NCBI RefSeq assembly: GCF_026339735.1
Contig: NZ_JAPEQG010000001.1
Coordinates: 5,952,001 to 6,016,000 of the forward strand
Length of the DNA: 64,000 nt
Source: Streptomyces sp. NBC_01669
GTDB lineage: Bacteria > Actinomycetota > Actinomycetes > Streptomycetales > Streptomycetaceae
Reading direction: 5' to 3'
Shown here: positions 17,583 to 25,545 of the stretch, piece by piece
Position numbering within the stretch: position 1 is the first letter of the stretch
Layout: each line of letters opens with the position of its first letter
Translations under genes and position numbers: made by a program
Notes under the pieces: generated by a model
The model's database searches: none
The model's input: the letters and a program-made list of their open reading frames with translations, nothing else
What the model was told of the DNA's origin: nothing

Positions 17583-20378
17583 TCACACCCACGTCCGGGG
17601 GCGGAAACGGTTGGCCCGTTCCACCAGTTCGATCCTCTCGTCGCCGCGCTGCGCAAGCCGGGCGAGCATCCGGTACGAACGCTCCAGGCCGAAACGCAGG
17701 CCGCGTTCGTCCAACTCACTGCCGAGCAGCATTCTCGGCCCGGCAGGCCCATGCGACTGCGACGGCGACTGCGGAGCCGGCGGCTGGGCCGTGGGACTCC
17801 CGGAGAGTACCCAGTCCAGCGCCGTCCCCAGCACCTCCGTCGACAAGTGCTCGCGGCGCACCGCGTCCAGCCCGAAACTCTGCAGCCCGGCCACCTGGTC
17901 GGCGGCCGCCGTCAGATCGGCGATCAGCGGCTCGTGCGGGGCGCGCTCGCGCAGCCGGGCCCGCACGGCGGCGACCCGGGCCGCCGTGTAGTGGATCGAC
18001 GCCTCGGGCACGGACTCCAGCGTCCGCACGGCGCCTGCCCGGTCCCCGGCGGCGATCTGCACCCGGGCCAGACCGAACGCGGCGCTGACGAAGCTCGGAT
18101 CGGTCGTCCACACCAGGTGGTAGTACTCGGCGGCGTTGTCCAGCTGGCCGAGGACCTCCGCACAGATGCCCAGCGCCAGCTTGGGCGCCGGTTCACCGGG
18201 GAACGCGTCGTAGACCGCGTCGAACGACAGCGCCGCGGTCGCGTTGTCCCCGGTCACCAGCGAGGTGATCCCGCGGTACCAGACGACCCGCCAGTCGTCC
18301 GCGTGCAGCGCCTCCAGACCCGTCAGGGTCTGGACGGCGGCCCCGGGTTCGTTCAGCTCCAGGCGGGCGCGCAGCTCGCGCAGCCGGGTCTCCAGCGAGG
18401 CGGCGGGAACAGCCTGCAGTGCGGCAATCAGTTCGGAGGGTGCGGACGTCATCACGCCGGCGAGGAATCCCGCATTGGGGTCGCTCGCGTCGACCCGGGG
18501 GACGGGCAGCGCGAGCGAGGTGGCCCGTGCGTCGAGCCCGGCCAGCCGGGGGCCGGCCGAGGCGTACGTCCCCGGGAGCGTGCCCGGATCGGCGGGCGCC
18601 GGCCGCGGAGCCGGAACGGCCGCCCGGGTCTGCGCGTACGGGAGAGCGGCCGGGATTCCGTTACCGCCCCGGATGTGCGTGGGAGGCGCCGACAACAGGG
18701 CAGCCCCCGGAGCCCGCTGCCCCGGCACACCCGGCACCGCGTGCCCCACCGCCTCCGGCGCAGCCGGAGTCCCGGCGGCCGGAGCCGCTGCGACAGGAAC
18801 CCCGGATCCACCCGCCCCCTTCCCCTTCCGCCGCCCGGCCGGCTCCGCCCGTACCCCGAGCCGCGACACATCGCCCGTCAGCTCGGCGAACAACTGCGTG
18901 TCCGTGACCCGTAGTTCCGTACCGAACAGCGTCGACAGGGCCGGCCGCGGACGCCCCGTCTGCAACGCCACGACCTCCCGCAACACCCCCGTCAGCTGCT
19001 CCGCCATCTCCGAGGCCGAGGCGAACCGCCGCGCCGGATCCGGGTCCGTGGCCCGGACCAGGAGCCGGTAGAACGACTCGTACGTCCGGAACACCTCGAT
19101 GTAGTCCGGGTCCGGCAGCGAGTCCACGAAGACGTTCGTGTACCCCTGGAAGTCGAAGGTGAGCACCGCGAGCGTCCGCGCCACCGTGTACAGATCGGAG
19201 GCGACCGACGGCCCGACCTCCGCGACCTCCGGCGCCTGATACCCCACCGTGCCGTAGATGGCCGACTCCTCGTCGTCCATCCTGCGCACCGCGCCCATGT
19301 CGATCAGCTTCAGCTGGTCCTCGGTCTGGATCGCGTTGTCGACCTTGAAGTCGCAGTACAGCAGATTGCGGCTGTGCAGATGACCGAGCGCCTCCAGCGC
19401 CTCGATGCCGTACGCGCACGCCTGCTCGACGGGCAGCGGATCCCGCTTCCCGGCCGGGGTGCGGCGCTCGTTCGCGATCTCCTTGAGAGCCTTGCCGCCG
19501 ACGTACTCCATCACGATGTAGCCGTCGAGCGAACCGGTCCGCTGGTCGAGGTGCTCGACGAAGTTGTAGATCCGGACGATGTTGGAGTGCTCGATCTCGG
19601 CGAGGAAGCGGCGCTCCGAGATCGCGGCCGCCATGGCGTCCTGGTCGCCGGTGTCCAGCAGACCCTTGAGCACCACCCAGCGGTCCGAGACCGCACGGTC
19701 CACCGCGAGATAGACCCAGCCGAGCCCGCCGTGCGCCAGACAGCCCGCCACCTCGTACTGGCCGTGCACGATGTCGCCACCCTGCAGCTTCGGTACGAAG
19801 GAGTACGGGTGGCCGCACTTGGTGCAGAACCCCTCGGTTCGTCCCGGTCGTTCGCCGCGCGACCGTCCCACCGGGGCCCCGCAGTCGGAGCGCGAACAGA
19901 ACCGCTTCCGCTCCGGCACCTCCGGGTTCTCCATCACCGCGGAACGCGGGTCGGGCCGCGGCACGTCCGGCACCTGCACCAGACCGGCGCCCAGCCGATT
20001 GCGCCCGGAAGCGCCGAACGACGCGCCGGAGGAACGCACCGACACCGAGCGGGCCGTGGAGGTCCCCGACAGGGACCGTGAGAGCCGCCCCGAGACCGAA
20101 CGCCGCGAGGTCGACGAGCGGGACGAGGAGCGCGACGACGCCCGGGACGATGCCCGTGAACTGCTCCGCGCCGAACTGCTGTTGCCCCCCTTGCCGACCG
20201 CGATACCCGTGGGCGGCGAGCTCACCATGCCATCCCCAAGTTCTCGGCTGCGCTCGAACAGGGGAGACCCCATCGGCGAGACGACCGGGGCCAGACCGCA
20301 GGTGTCGCAGTACAGCTCACCGCCGCCCATGTCCTCGTAATTGCCTTCGCACGCGGGGCGCTGGCACTGCGTACTCAT
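17583..20378 (-). CDS. pknG: PknG-type Ser/Thr protein kinase with zinc ribbons, Ser/Arg region and TPR domain
   Basis: This is a 931-residue kinase. In order it has a first Cys-rich motif (Cys5, Cys10, Cys24, Cys27), a Ser/Arg-rich segment (67-118), a rubredoxin-like ribbon (Cys161, Cys166, Cys185, Cys188), a kinase domain from about 208 and a C-terminal tetratricopeptide half. Catalytic parts are the loop GCLAHGGLGW, Lys238 in WVVLKGLL, Asp343 in YCDFKVDN (a non-RD kinase, as in PknG), Asp360 in DMG and QAPE at 381-384. The rubredoxin-kinase-TPR order is diagnostic for PknG. In mycobacteria PknG phosphorylates GarA to control glutamate metabolism. A GGGGGACC site precedes the ATG. Confidence 0.93.
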   Translation of the reverse strand: MSTQCQRPACEGNYEDMGGGELYCDTCGLAPVVSPMGSPLFERSRELGDGMVSSPPTGIAVGKGGNSSSARSSSRASSRASSRSSSRSSTSRRSVSGRLSRSLSGTSTARSVSVRSSGASFGASGRNRLGAGLVQVPDVPRPDPRSAVMENPEVPERKRFCSRSDCGAPVGRSRGERPGRTEGFCTKCGHPYSFVPKLQGGDIVHGQYEVAGCLAHGGLGWVYLAVDRAVSDRWVVLKGLLDTGDQDAMAAAISERRFLAEIEHSNIVRIYNFVEHLDQRTGSLDGYIVMEYVGGKALKEIANERRTPAGKRDPLPVEQACAYGIEALEALGHLHSRNLLYCDFKVDNAIQTEDQLKLIDMGAVRRMDDEESAIYGTVGYQAPEVAEVGPSVASDLYTVARTLAVLTFDFQGYTNVFVDSLPDPDYIEVFRTYESFYRLLVRATDPDPARRFASASEMAEQLTGVLREVVALQTGRPRPALSTLFGTELRVTDTQLFAELTGDVSRLGVRAEPAGRRKGKGAGGSGVPVAAAPAAGTPAAPEAVGHAVPGVPGQRAPGAALLSAPPTHIRGGNGIPAALPYAQTRAAVPAPRPAPADPGTLPGTYASAGPRLAGLDARATSLALPVPRVDASDPNAGFLAGVMTSAPSELIAALQAVPAASLETRLRELRARLELNEPGAAVQTLTGLEALHADDWRVVWYRGITSLVTGDNATAALSFDAVYDAFPGEPAPKLALGICAEVLGQLDNAAEYYHLVWTTDPSFVSAAFGLARVQIAAGDRAGAVRTLESVPEASIHYTAARVAAVRARLRERAPHEPLIADLTAAADQVAGLQSFGLDAVRREHLSTEVLGTALDWVLSGSPTAQPPAPQSPSQSHGPAGPRMLLGSELDERGLRFGLERSYRMLARLAQRGDERIELVERANRFRPRTWV

Positions 20379-20445
20379 GGTCGGTCCCCCTGTTCGCCCC
20401 GCCGCCGCAGCGGCCCGTTCACCTTGCACGCACGCGTACGCGTAC

Positions 20446-21771
20446 TCATCGCCGGTCCTCCGGTGCGGACGTCCGGCGGACGTCGAGCAGTTCCGCCACC
20501 GCCTCCTGATAGCGCAGCACCGCCTGCCCCGCGACCCGCAGATCGCACGGGGCGCTCCACAGCATCCGGCGCGCCGCGTCGTACCGCTCGATCAGCACCG
20601 GGTCCTCCGCCAGCCCGTGCCGGGCGACCTTCGCCTTGTACGCGTCCAGCCGGCCACGCAGCTCCGCCCGGACCGCCAGCGGCGCGGTGACCGCCGACAG
20701 CGACTCGCGGGCCCGCAGCAGTTCGTCCTCCGCCTCCCGCTCCAGCGACTCCAGCAGCGGGGAGAGCCGGTGCCACTGGGCGTGCCTGCGGTACTCCGAC
20801 GCGGCGGCCAGCCGCTCCTGCAGCGCGGTCGGCGGACCGCTGACCGCGGGCACCTCGGACGCGGCGATCTTCGCCAGCACCTCGCCGCGCGCCGACCGGG
20901 CCTCGGCCAGCGTGCGGTCCGCGCGGGAGAGCAGGTCGCGCAGGTGGACCAGGCGCTGCTCGGCGTCCTGGCGGACCGCGAGCACCGCCTCGATCTCCCG
21001 CCGCACGTCGTCCAGCGCGCGGGCCGCCCGGTCGTAGCGCGTCGTGTCCGGACGTCCGCCGCCGGGCGCCGCGCTGCCGGGGCCCGGCAGCCAGAACGCC
21101 AGCGGGTCGGAGATCACCTGGACCCGCAGCGTGGCCAGCTCATGGGTGATCGACTCCAGGTCGTCGCCCGCCGGGTGCTCCCCAGGACGTACGCCGATGG
21201 AGTGCGCCAGCGAACGCGTCCGGCGCAGCTCGGCGGCGAGCAGATCTATCCGGGCGGGCAGCGCGGACCAGACGGAGTCGGAGGCGACGACCATGTCCAG
21301 CGAGCGCGCGTACAGCTCGTTCATCCGGGCGACCAGTTCCTCCAGCGTGAACCGCTCGGAGAGTTTGGCCGGGCCGGTGATCGACGGATCGGGCCGGGCG
21401 GCGGTGGACGCCACCGTGACGCCCTGGCCGCGCAGAAGTTCGGTCAGCGCCAGCAGGTCGTCACGGTTGGGGGAGCGACGCCTGGCCCGTATCTCACGTG
21501 CCGCGTCGATCGCCCCGGCATAGGCGTCGAAATACCCCCACAGCAGCGTGATCGACTGCTCGGTGGCGGCCCAGCGCTCCTTGGTGACACCGGTCAGATC
21601 GGCGCCCTCCAGGAGCCGGCGGCCCGCATGGTCCTGCAGGGCGAGGAGCGAGGTCTCGATCGCCTCGTGCTCCGCGCCGAGCCGGGCCAGCGCACGGTCC
21701 GCCTCGTCCCGGTCCATGACCGGGCCGGGGGGCCTCCCCGCATAGCCGGGGAAGGGGCCCGCGACGCCCAT
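20446..21771 (-). CDS. Unknown coiled-coil protein between glnH and pknG
   Basis: This 441-residue protein is almost wholly alpha-helical. Heptad-like runs such as DEADRALARLGAEHEAIE, RREIEAVLAVRQDAEQRL and LESLEREAEDELLRARESL suggest coiled coils, with a short Pro/Gly break in the middle (LPGPGSAAPGGG). There is no signal peptide, membrane helix or enzyme motif. AAGAGGTGATCG gives a good ribosome site for the ATG. Its place between the membrane sensor pair and the kinase suggests an adaptor that couples them. That is inference; I do not recognise the family. Confidence 0.85.
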   Translation of the reverse strand: MGVAGPFPGYAGRPPGPVMDRDEADRALARLGAEHEAIETSLLALQDHAGRRLLEGADLTGVTKERWAATEQSITLLWGYFDAYAGAIDAAREIRARRRSPNRDDLLALTELLRGQGVTVASTAARPDPSITGPAKLSERFTLEELVARMNELYARSLDMVVASDSVWSALPARIDLLAAELRRTRSLAHSIGVRPGEHPAGDDLESITHELATLRVQVISDPLAFWLPGPGSAAPGGGRPDTTRYDRAARALDDVRREIEAVLAVRQDAEQRLVHLRDLLSRADRTLAEARSARGEVLAKIAASEVPAVSGPPTALQERLAAASEYRRHAQWHRLSPLLESLEREAEDELLRARESLSAVTAPLAVRAELRGRLDAYKAKVARHGLAEDPVLIERYDAARRMLWSAPCDLRVAGQAVLRYQEAVAELLDVRRTSAPEDRR

Positions 21772-21820
21772 CGATCACCTCTTCGCTCTCCCCGCCGGGC
21801 GGACCCGGCGGGATCAAGGA

Positions 21821-22852
21821 CTAATTGCTCCGGTACTTGGGCGCAGGCGGCGCCGTGATGCCGGGCAGTCCGGTCGCCAGCCACTTCCGGTACGACACCA
21901 TCCAGGGGCTGTCCGCACCACCCTTGCGGTAGTCGACCAGCACCTGGTTGACCCGGGCCACCAGGTCGTTCGCGCCGTGCTTCGTGGCCACGCCGTAGTA
22001 CTCGGTGGTGAACGGCTTGTCGCCCTTGAGGACGACGGCCGGATCCTGGGCGGCCTGGCCCGCCGCCAGCGCGTTGTCCGTGACCACCGCGTCGACCTCG
22101 CCCAGCTGCAGCCGGACCAGGCAGTCCAGCTGGTTGGGGACGGTGAGCCGGTCCTCGTCCGCCTCCGTGCCGTCGTGCTCGTCCTTGAAGACCGCACCGA
22201 AGGACTGTTTCTCCAGCGCCTCGTAGGCCGTGGAGCCCTCAGCGGTGCAGACCCGCTTGCCGGCCAGGGACTTGTCGTATCCCGTGATCGGCGAGTCCTT
22301 CGGCGCGAGGACCTGCTGCCCGGCCTGGAAGTAGGCGGTGGAGAAGGAAACCTGGTCGAGCCGACCGCAGTTGATCGTCATCGTTCGCACGACGACGTCG
22401 ACCTTGTCGTTCTCCAGGGCGGCGATGCGCTGGTTGGTGGGGATCGCCCGGAAGATCACCTTGTCGGGGTCGCCCAGGATGTCCTGCGCGATGGCCCGCA
22501 CCAGATCGATGTCGAAGCCTTCGAGCCTGCCCGTCTCCGGATTGCGGTAGCCCCAGCGGAAGCTGTTCTGGTCGACCCCGGCGATCAGCTTCCCGCGCGC
22601 CTTGATCTTCGCGATGCTCGGTCCGTCGGCGCTCGACGGCTGCAGGCTCGCCTCCGGGTCCTTGCAGTCGTCGGCCCGGGCGGGCACCGCCGTCGCCGTA
22701 CCCGGCCCGGAGACACCGACGCCGAAGGAGTCGGCGCCGCCGTGCGAGAGCGGCAGCAGGGTGAGCGAGGCCGTCACCGCGCAGGCCACGGCCATCCCCG
22801 TCACCCCGCCCCAGCCGCGCAGTCCGGCCCGGGCGGAACCTGTCCTGGTCAT
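21821..22852 (-). CDS. glnH: Amino-acid (glutamate/aspartate-type) solute-binding protein, GlnH-like
   Basis: This 343-residue protein has a basic N-terminus, one hydrophobic export segment (about 20-45) and a full SBP family 3 domain. Recognisable parts are KIKARGKLIAGVDQNSFRWG, the lobe region FDIDLVRAIAQD and the hinge region KRVCTAEGSTAYEAL. It should bind a polar amino acid outside the membrane. No ABC permease or ATPase lies beside it; instead its partner is GlnX, as in the mycobacterial glnH-glnX-pknG arrangement. AVAC in the export segment is a poor lipobox because the hydrophobic core follows it. I chose the ATG at 22852 with GAGAGGGGG before it over a GTG five codons upstream. Confidence 0.88.
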   Translation of the reverse strand: MTRTGSARAGLRGWGGVTGMAVACAVTASLTLLPLSHGGADSFGVGVSGPGTATAVPARADDCKDPEASLQPSSADGPSIAKIKARGKLIAGVDQNSFRWGYRNPETGRLEGFDIDLVRAIAQDILGDPDKVIFRAIPTNQRIAALENDKVDVVVRTMTINCGRLDQVSFSTAYFQAGQQVLAPKDSPITGYDKSLAGKRVCTAEGSTAYEALEKQSFGAVFKDEHDGTEADEDRLTVPNQLDCLVRLQLGEVDAVVTDNALAAGQAAQDPAVVLKGDKPFTTEYYGVATKHGANDLVARVNQVLVDYRKGGADSPWMVSYRKWLATGLPGITAPPAPKYRSN

Positions 22853-22863
22853 CGTTCCCCCTC

Positions 22864-24252
22864 TCACCGGTACTCCGACAGCCTGCGGTTGACCCCGATG
22901 ATCGCAGCGACCGCGGCCAGCGCGGCGAGAGCCGCCGCCCCGACCGGCAGCCCGCCGAGCGCCCCGCGCCCGTCCTTCGCGGCCCGGGTGAACTCGCCCT
23001 GCTCATGGGCGAGTGCCTGTTCCAGTGCGTCGTCCACCCGGTTGAAGGACTCCCCGGTGGAGTCCTTCGCCCCGATGATCTGCTTCAGCGCGCCCTCGTA
23101 GTCGCCGTTGTCGTCGGTCTTGCGGGCGGTCCGGTGGCGGGTCTGCCACTCGGAGACACCGCTGATGGCGTTCGCCACCGGCCCGCTCCCCTGGGAGTCG
23201 TCGGCGAGCTTCCCGGCCGTCCCCAGCTCATCGCCGAGGGCCTTCATGCCCGTGGTGTAGTCGGTCTCGTACTTGTCGTTCCTGCCGTCGGCGGTGAGCA
23301 CCGCGCCGCGGGCGACCACGGTCAGGAGTTCATTGGCGCGTGCCTTCAGCGAGTTGATCCGCGCCTGGTTGAGCACATCGAGCGACTGCTGCCCGTGGAC
23401 ATCGGCGTCCTGCAGCTCGGTGCGTGCGACCGTGTGTCCCACGGCCAGCCACAGCACCAGCACGGTGGACGCGGCGGTCGCGGCGAGCAGCCCGTGATTG
23501 AAGACCCGGTTCGTCCTGCGGTAGTTGCGCCGCTGCGCCCAGAACAGCGCGCCCAGCGCGACGACACCGAGACCCAGCGAGAAGAACGGCCAGGCTCGCG
23601 CGGAGTCGTAGTCCTGGTCGAGCCGTCCGGTCTCCGCCGTGTAGAGCCGCTCGGCGGCGGGGAGGAGTTCCTTGGACATCTTCTGGTTCGCGTACCGGAG
23701 GTAGGCGCCGCCCAGCGGCAGCCCCTGCCGGTTGTTGGCGCGGGCCCGCTCGACCAGGCCGGTGTACCGCGGGAGTTCCTGGTTGAGCGTGGCGATCTCC
23801 TGGCCGGACGGCGACGTGGCGTCCGTGGTGGACGCCGCCTTCACCAGCAGCCGGGACGCGTCCTTGATGTCCTTCTCGTACCGCTCGCGGACATCGCGCG
23901 GTTCCTGCGCCCCCGCCAGGAACCCGCTGGCCGCCGCGGTGTCGGCATCGGCCAGGGAGCGGTAGATGTTCGCCGCCTCGGCGCTCAGCGGCTGACTGCG
24001 GCTCACCACGTCGTCGGTGGCGGCCGCCCGGTCGGAGACCTCGATCGCCGTCACCGCCCCGAATGCGACGACGAGCGCCGCCAGTACGGCTCCGATGATC
24101 TGGAGCCTGCCCGGTTCGGTCGTCGCCGCGGCGCGCAGCCGCGCCGCCGGCTCGGACCAGGCGCCGCCCTGCGGCGCGGGCACGGAAGCGGGCACGGGCG
24201 GCTGGGCCGGCACGTGGTCCGGCGCCGTGCGCACATTCGGCGGGTATGTCAC
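22864..24252 (-). CDS. glnX: GlnX-like four-helix membrane sensor protein
   Basis: This 462-residue protein has a Pro-rich cytoplasmic N-terminus (1-45) and four membrane helices (about 51-71, 221-240, 255-275 and 430-452). Two large helical extracytoplasmic loops (72-220 and 276-430) have the look of four-helix-bundle sensor domains. A short basic tail ends it. This is the layout of mycobacterial GlnX, which passes the GlnH ligand signal to PknG. It is the first gene of the seven-gene operon. The GTG start is backed by GAGGGGGAGGTCAC, and the stop overlaps the region just before glnH. Confidence 0.85.
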   Translation of the reverse strand: MTYPPNVRTAPDHVPAQPPVPASVPAPQGGAWSEPAARLRAAATTEPGRLQIIGAVLAALVVAFGAVTAIEVSDRAAATDDVVSRSQPLSAEAANIYRSLADADTAAASGFLAGAQEPRDVRERYEKDIKDASRLLVKAASTTDATSPSGQEIATLNQELPRYTGLVERARANNRQGLPLGGAYLRYANQKMSKELLPAAERLYTAETGRLDQDYDSARAWPFFSLGLGVVALGALFWAQRRNYRRTNRVFNHGLLAATAASTVLVLWLAVGHTVARTELQDADVHGQQSLDVLNQARINSLKARANELLTVVARGAVLTADGRNDKYETDYTTGMKALGDELGTAGKLADDSQGSGPVANAISGVSEWQTRHRTARKTDDNGDYEGALKQIIGAKDSTGESFNRVDDALEQALAHEQGEFTRAAKDGRGALGGLPVGAAALAALAAVAAIIGVNRRLSEYR

Positions 24253-24567
24253 GTGACCTCCCCCTCGGTCGCTGACGGTGGCCGTTCCCCCGGCCGATCA
24301 GAGGACTGGCACCCGGCCAGAAGTATGGCCGCAGGGACCGACATCCACACCAGGAACGCCTGGATCGTGCACCGGCCCACGGATGCACCACGCATTCGAT
24401 CAAGGCAGGCGCCGCCGATCAAGACGAATCGGCGGAGCAATCCCCGAAGCGGACCGATCTCCCCACCCATGAACACGTTCGGGACAACTGATCGGTTCCC
24501 TTGCGCAAGGGGCGTCCTGCGGCTTGATCGCCGCAGGACGCCCCCTCGGTACCCGTCTGTCGAGGTG
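24253..24567. other. 315-bp intergenic region, glnX promoter side
   Basis: It must contain the promoter of the glnX-pknG operon and also holds the csn operon terminator (24509-24544). I found no clear operator palindrome other than the terminator stem. The rest shows no coding signature. Confidence 0.6.
24509..24544 (-). terminator. Terminator of the csn operon
   Basis: A perfect 15-bp stem (GGGGCGTCCTGCGGC and its complement) with a 6-base loop begins 24 bases past the csnK stop. It separates the csn operon from the glnX promoter region. There is no strong U-tract, as is usual in Streptomyces. Confidence 0.8.
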
Positions 24568-25545
24568 TCAGTCGTACTGCGCACGCAGCCTGCTGTGCAC
24601 CTCCGGTGCAGCCCCCGTGTGGTCCAGCCCCAGTAGTCCGGCACCCAGCACCGGCGGCTCCTGCACCACCCGGACCACCGCCTTCGGGGCGCGTGCCGCG
24701 AGGAGTTCGGCGATCCGGTCGTCCAGCTGCGGGTGGCGCGCCGCCAGCACGCTGCCGCCCAGGACCACCGGTGCCGCCTCGTCCAGCAGCCCGAGGCGGG
24801 TCAGCGCGACCGACGCCATCGCGACGACCTCCTCCGCCAGCCGGTGCACGAGACCGCGTGCCACCGGGTCCCCGGCCGCACCGGTCGCGAACAGCACCGG
24901 TGTCAGCTCGTGCCGCCGCTCGAACTCGATGTGTCCCAGGTGCAGCGCCTCGATCAGCGCGTACATCGAGTCGAGCCCGAAGTGCGCGGGCAGGGTGCGC
25001 GCCAGTTCGGTCGGTTCGCCGCGCCCGTCCTCGGCCCGCGAGGCGAACCACATGGCCTCCTCGGCGAGCCCCGAACCACCGCCCCAGTCACCGGAGATCC
25101 GGCCGATGGCGGGGAAGCGCGCGGTCCGCCCGTCCGGCACCATGCCGACACAGTTGATCCCCGCTCCGCAGACGACGGCCACGCCCCGGGGCTCGTCGAC
25201 CCCGGCACGCAGTATCGCGAACGTGTCGTTGCGGACCTCCACCGTGCGGCCCCAGTCACGGGCCCGCAGCGCCGCGGCGAGCGCCTGCTCCTCGACCGGG
25301 AGATCGGCATTGGCCAGACACGCCGACACATGCGCGACGGAGTCCACCGGCTCGCTGAACGCCCGCGCTTTCGCCAGCGCCTCGCCGATCGCCGAGGCCA
25401 GGACGTCCACGGCCGCGTCGATGCCGACGGTCGGCGGCTGGAAGCCGCCTCCGCGCACGGAGCTCAGCAGCGTTCCGTCCGGTCCGATCAGGGCCACATC
25501 GGTCTTGCTGTTCCCCGCGTCGATGGCGAGGACCGCAGCGTTCAC
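24568..25545 (-). CDS. csnK: Sugar (glucosamine-type) kinase, BadF/BadG family
   Basis: This 325-residue actin-fold kinase has a phosphate-1 motif AIDAGNSKTDVALIG at the N-terminus, a second loop in VVCGAGINCVGM and SGDWGGGSGLAEEAM, typical of N-acetylglucosamine/glucosamine kinases of this family. A late adenosine motif PVVLGGSVLAA follows. It should phosphorylate glucosamine or a small oligomer released inside the cell. The GTG at 25545 overlaps the csnH stop (GTGA); another GTG lies two codons upstream. It is the last gene of the csn operon. Confidence 0.85.
   Translation of the reverse strand: MNAAVLAIDAGNSKTDVALIGPDGTLLSSVRGGGFQPPTVGIDAAVDVLASAIGEALAKARAFSEPVDSVAHVSACLANADLPVEEQALAAALRARDWGRTVEVRNDTFAILRAGVDEPRGVAVVCGAGINCVGMVPDGRTARFPAIGRISGDWGGGSGLAEEAMWFASRAEDGRGEPTELARTLPAHFGLDSMYALIEALHLGHIEFERRHELTPVLFATGAAGDPVARGLVHRLAEEVVAMASVALTRLGLLDEAAPVVLGGSVLAARHPQLDDRIAELLAARAPKAVVRVVQEPPVLGAGLLGLDHTGAAPEVHSRLRAQYD

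Noticed and set aside
21821..22852. GlnH considered as a lipoprotein through AVAC
   Set aside because: The hydrophobic core lies after, not before, that cysteine, so it does not look like a lipobox.
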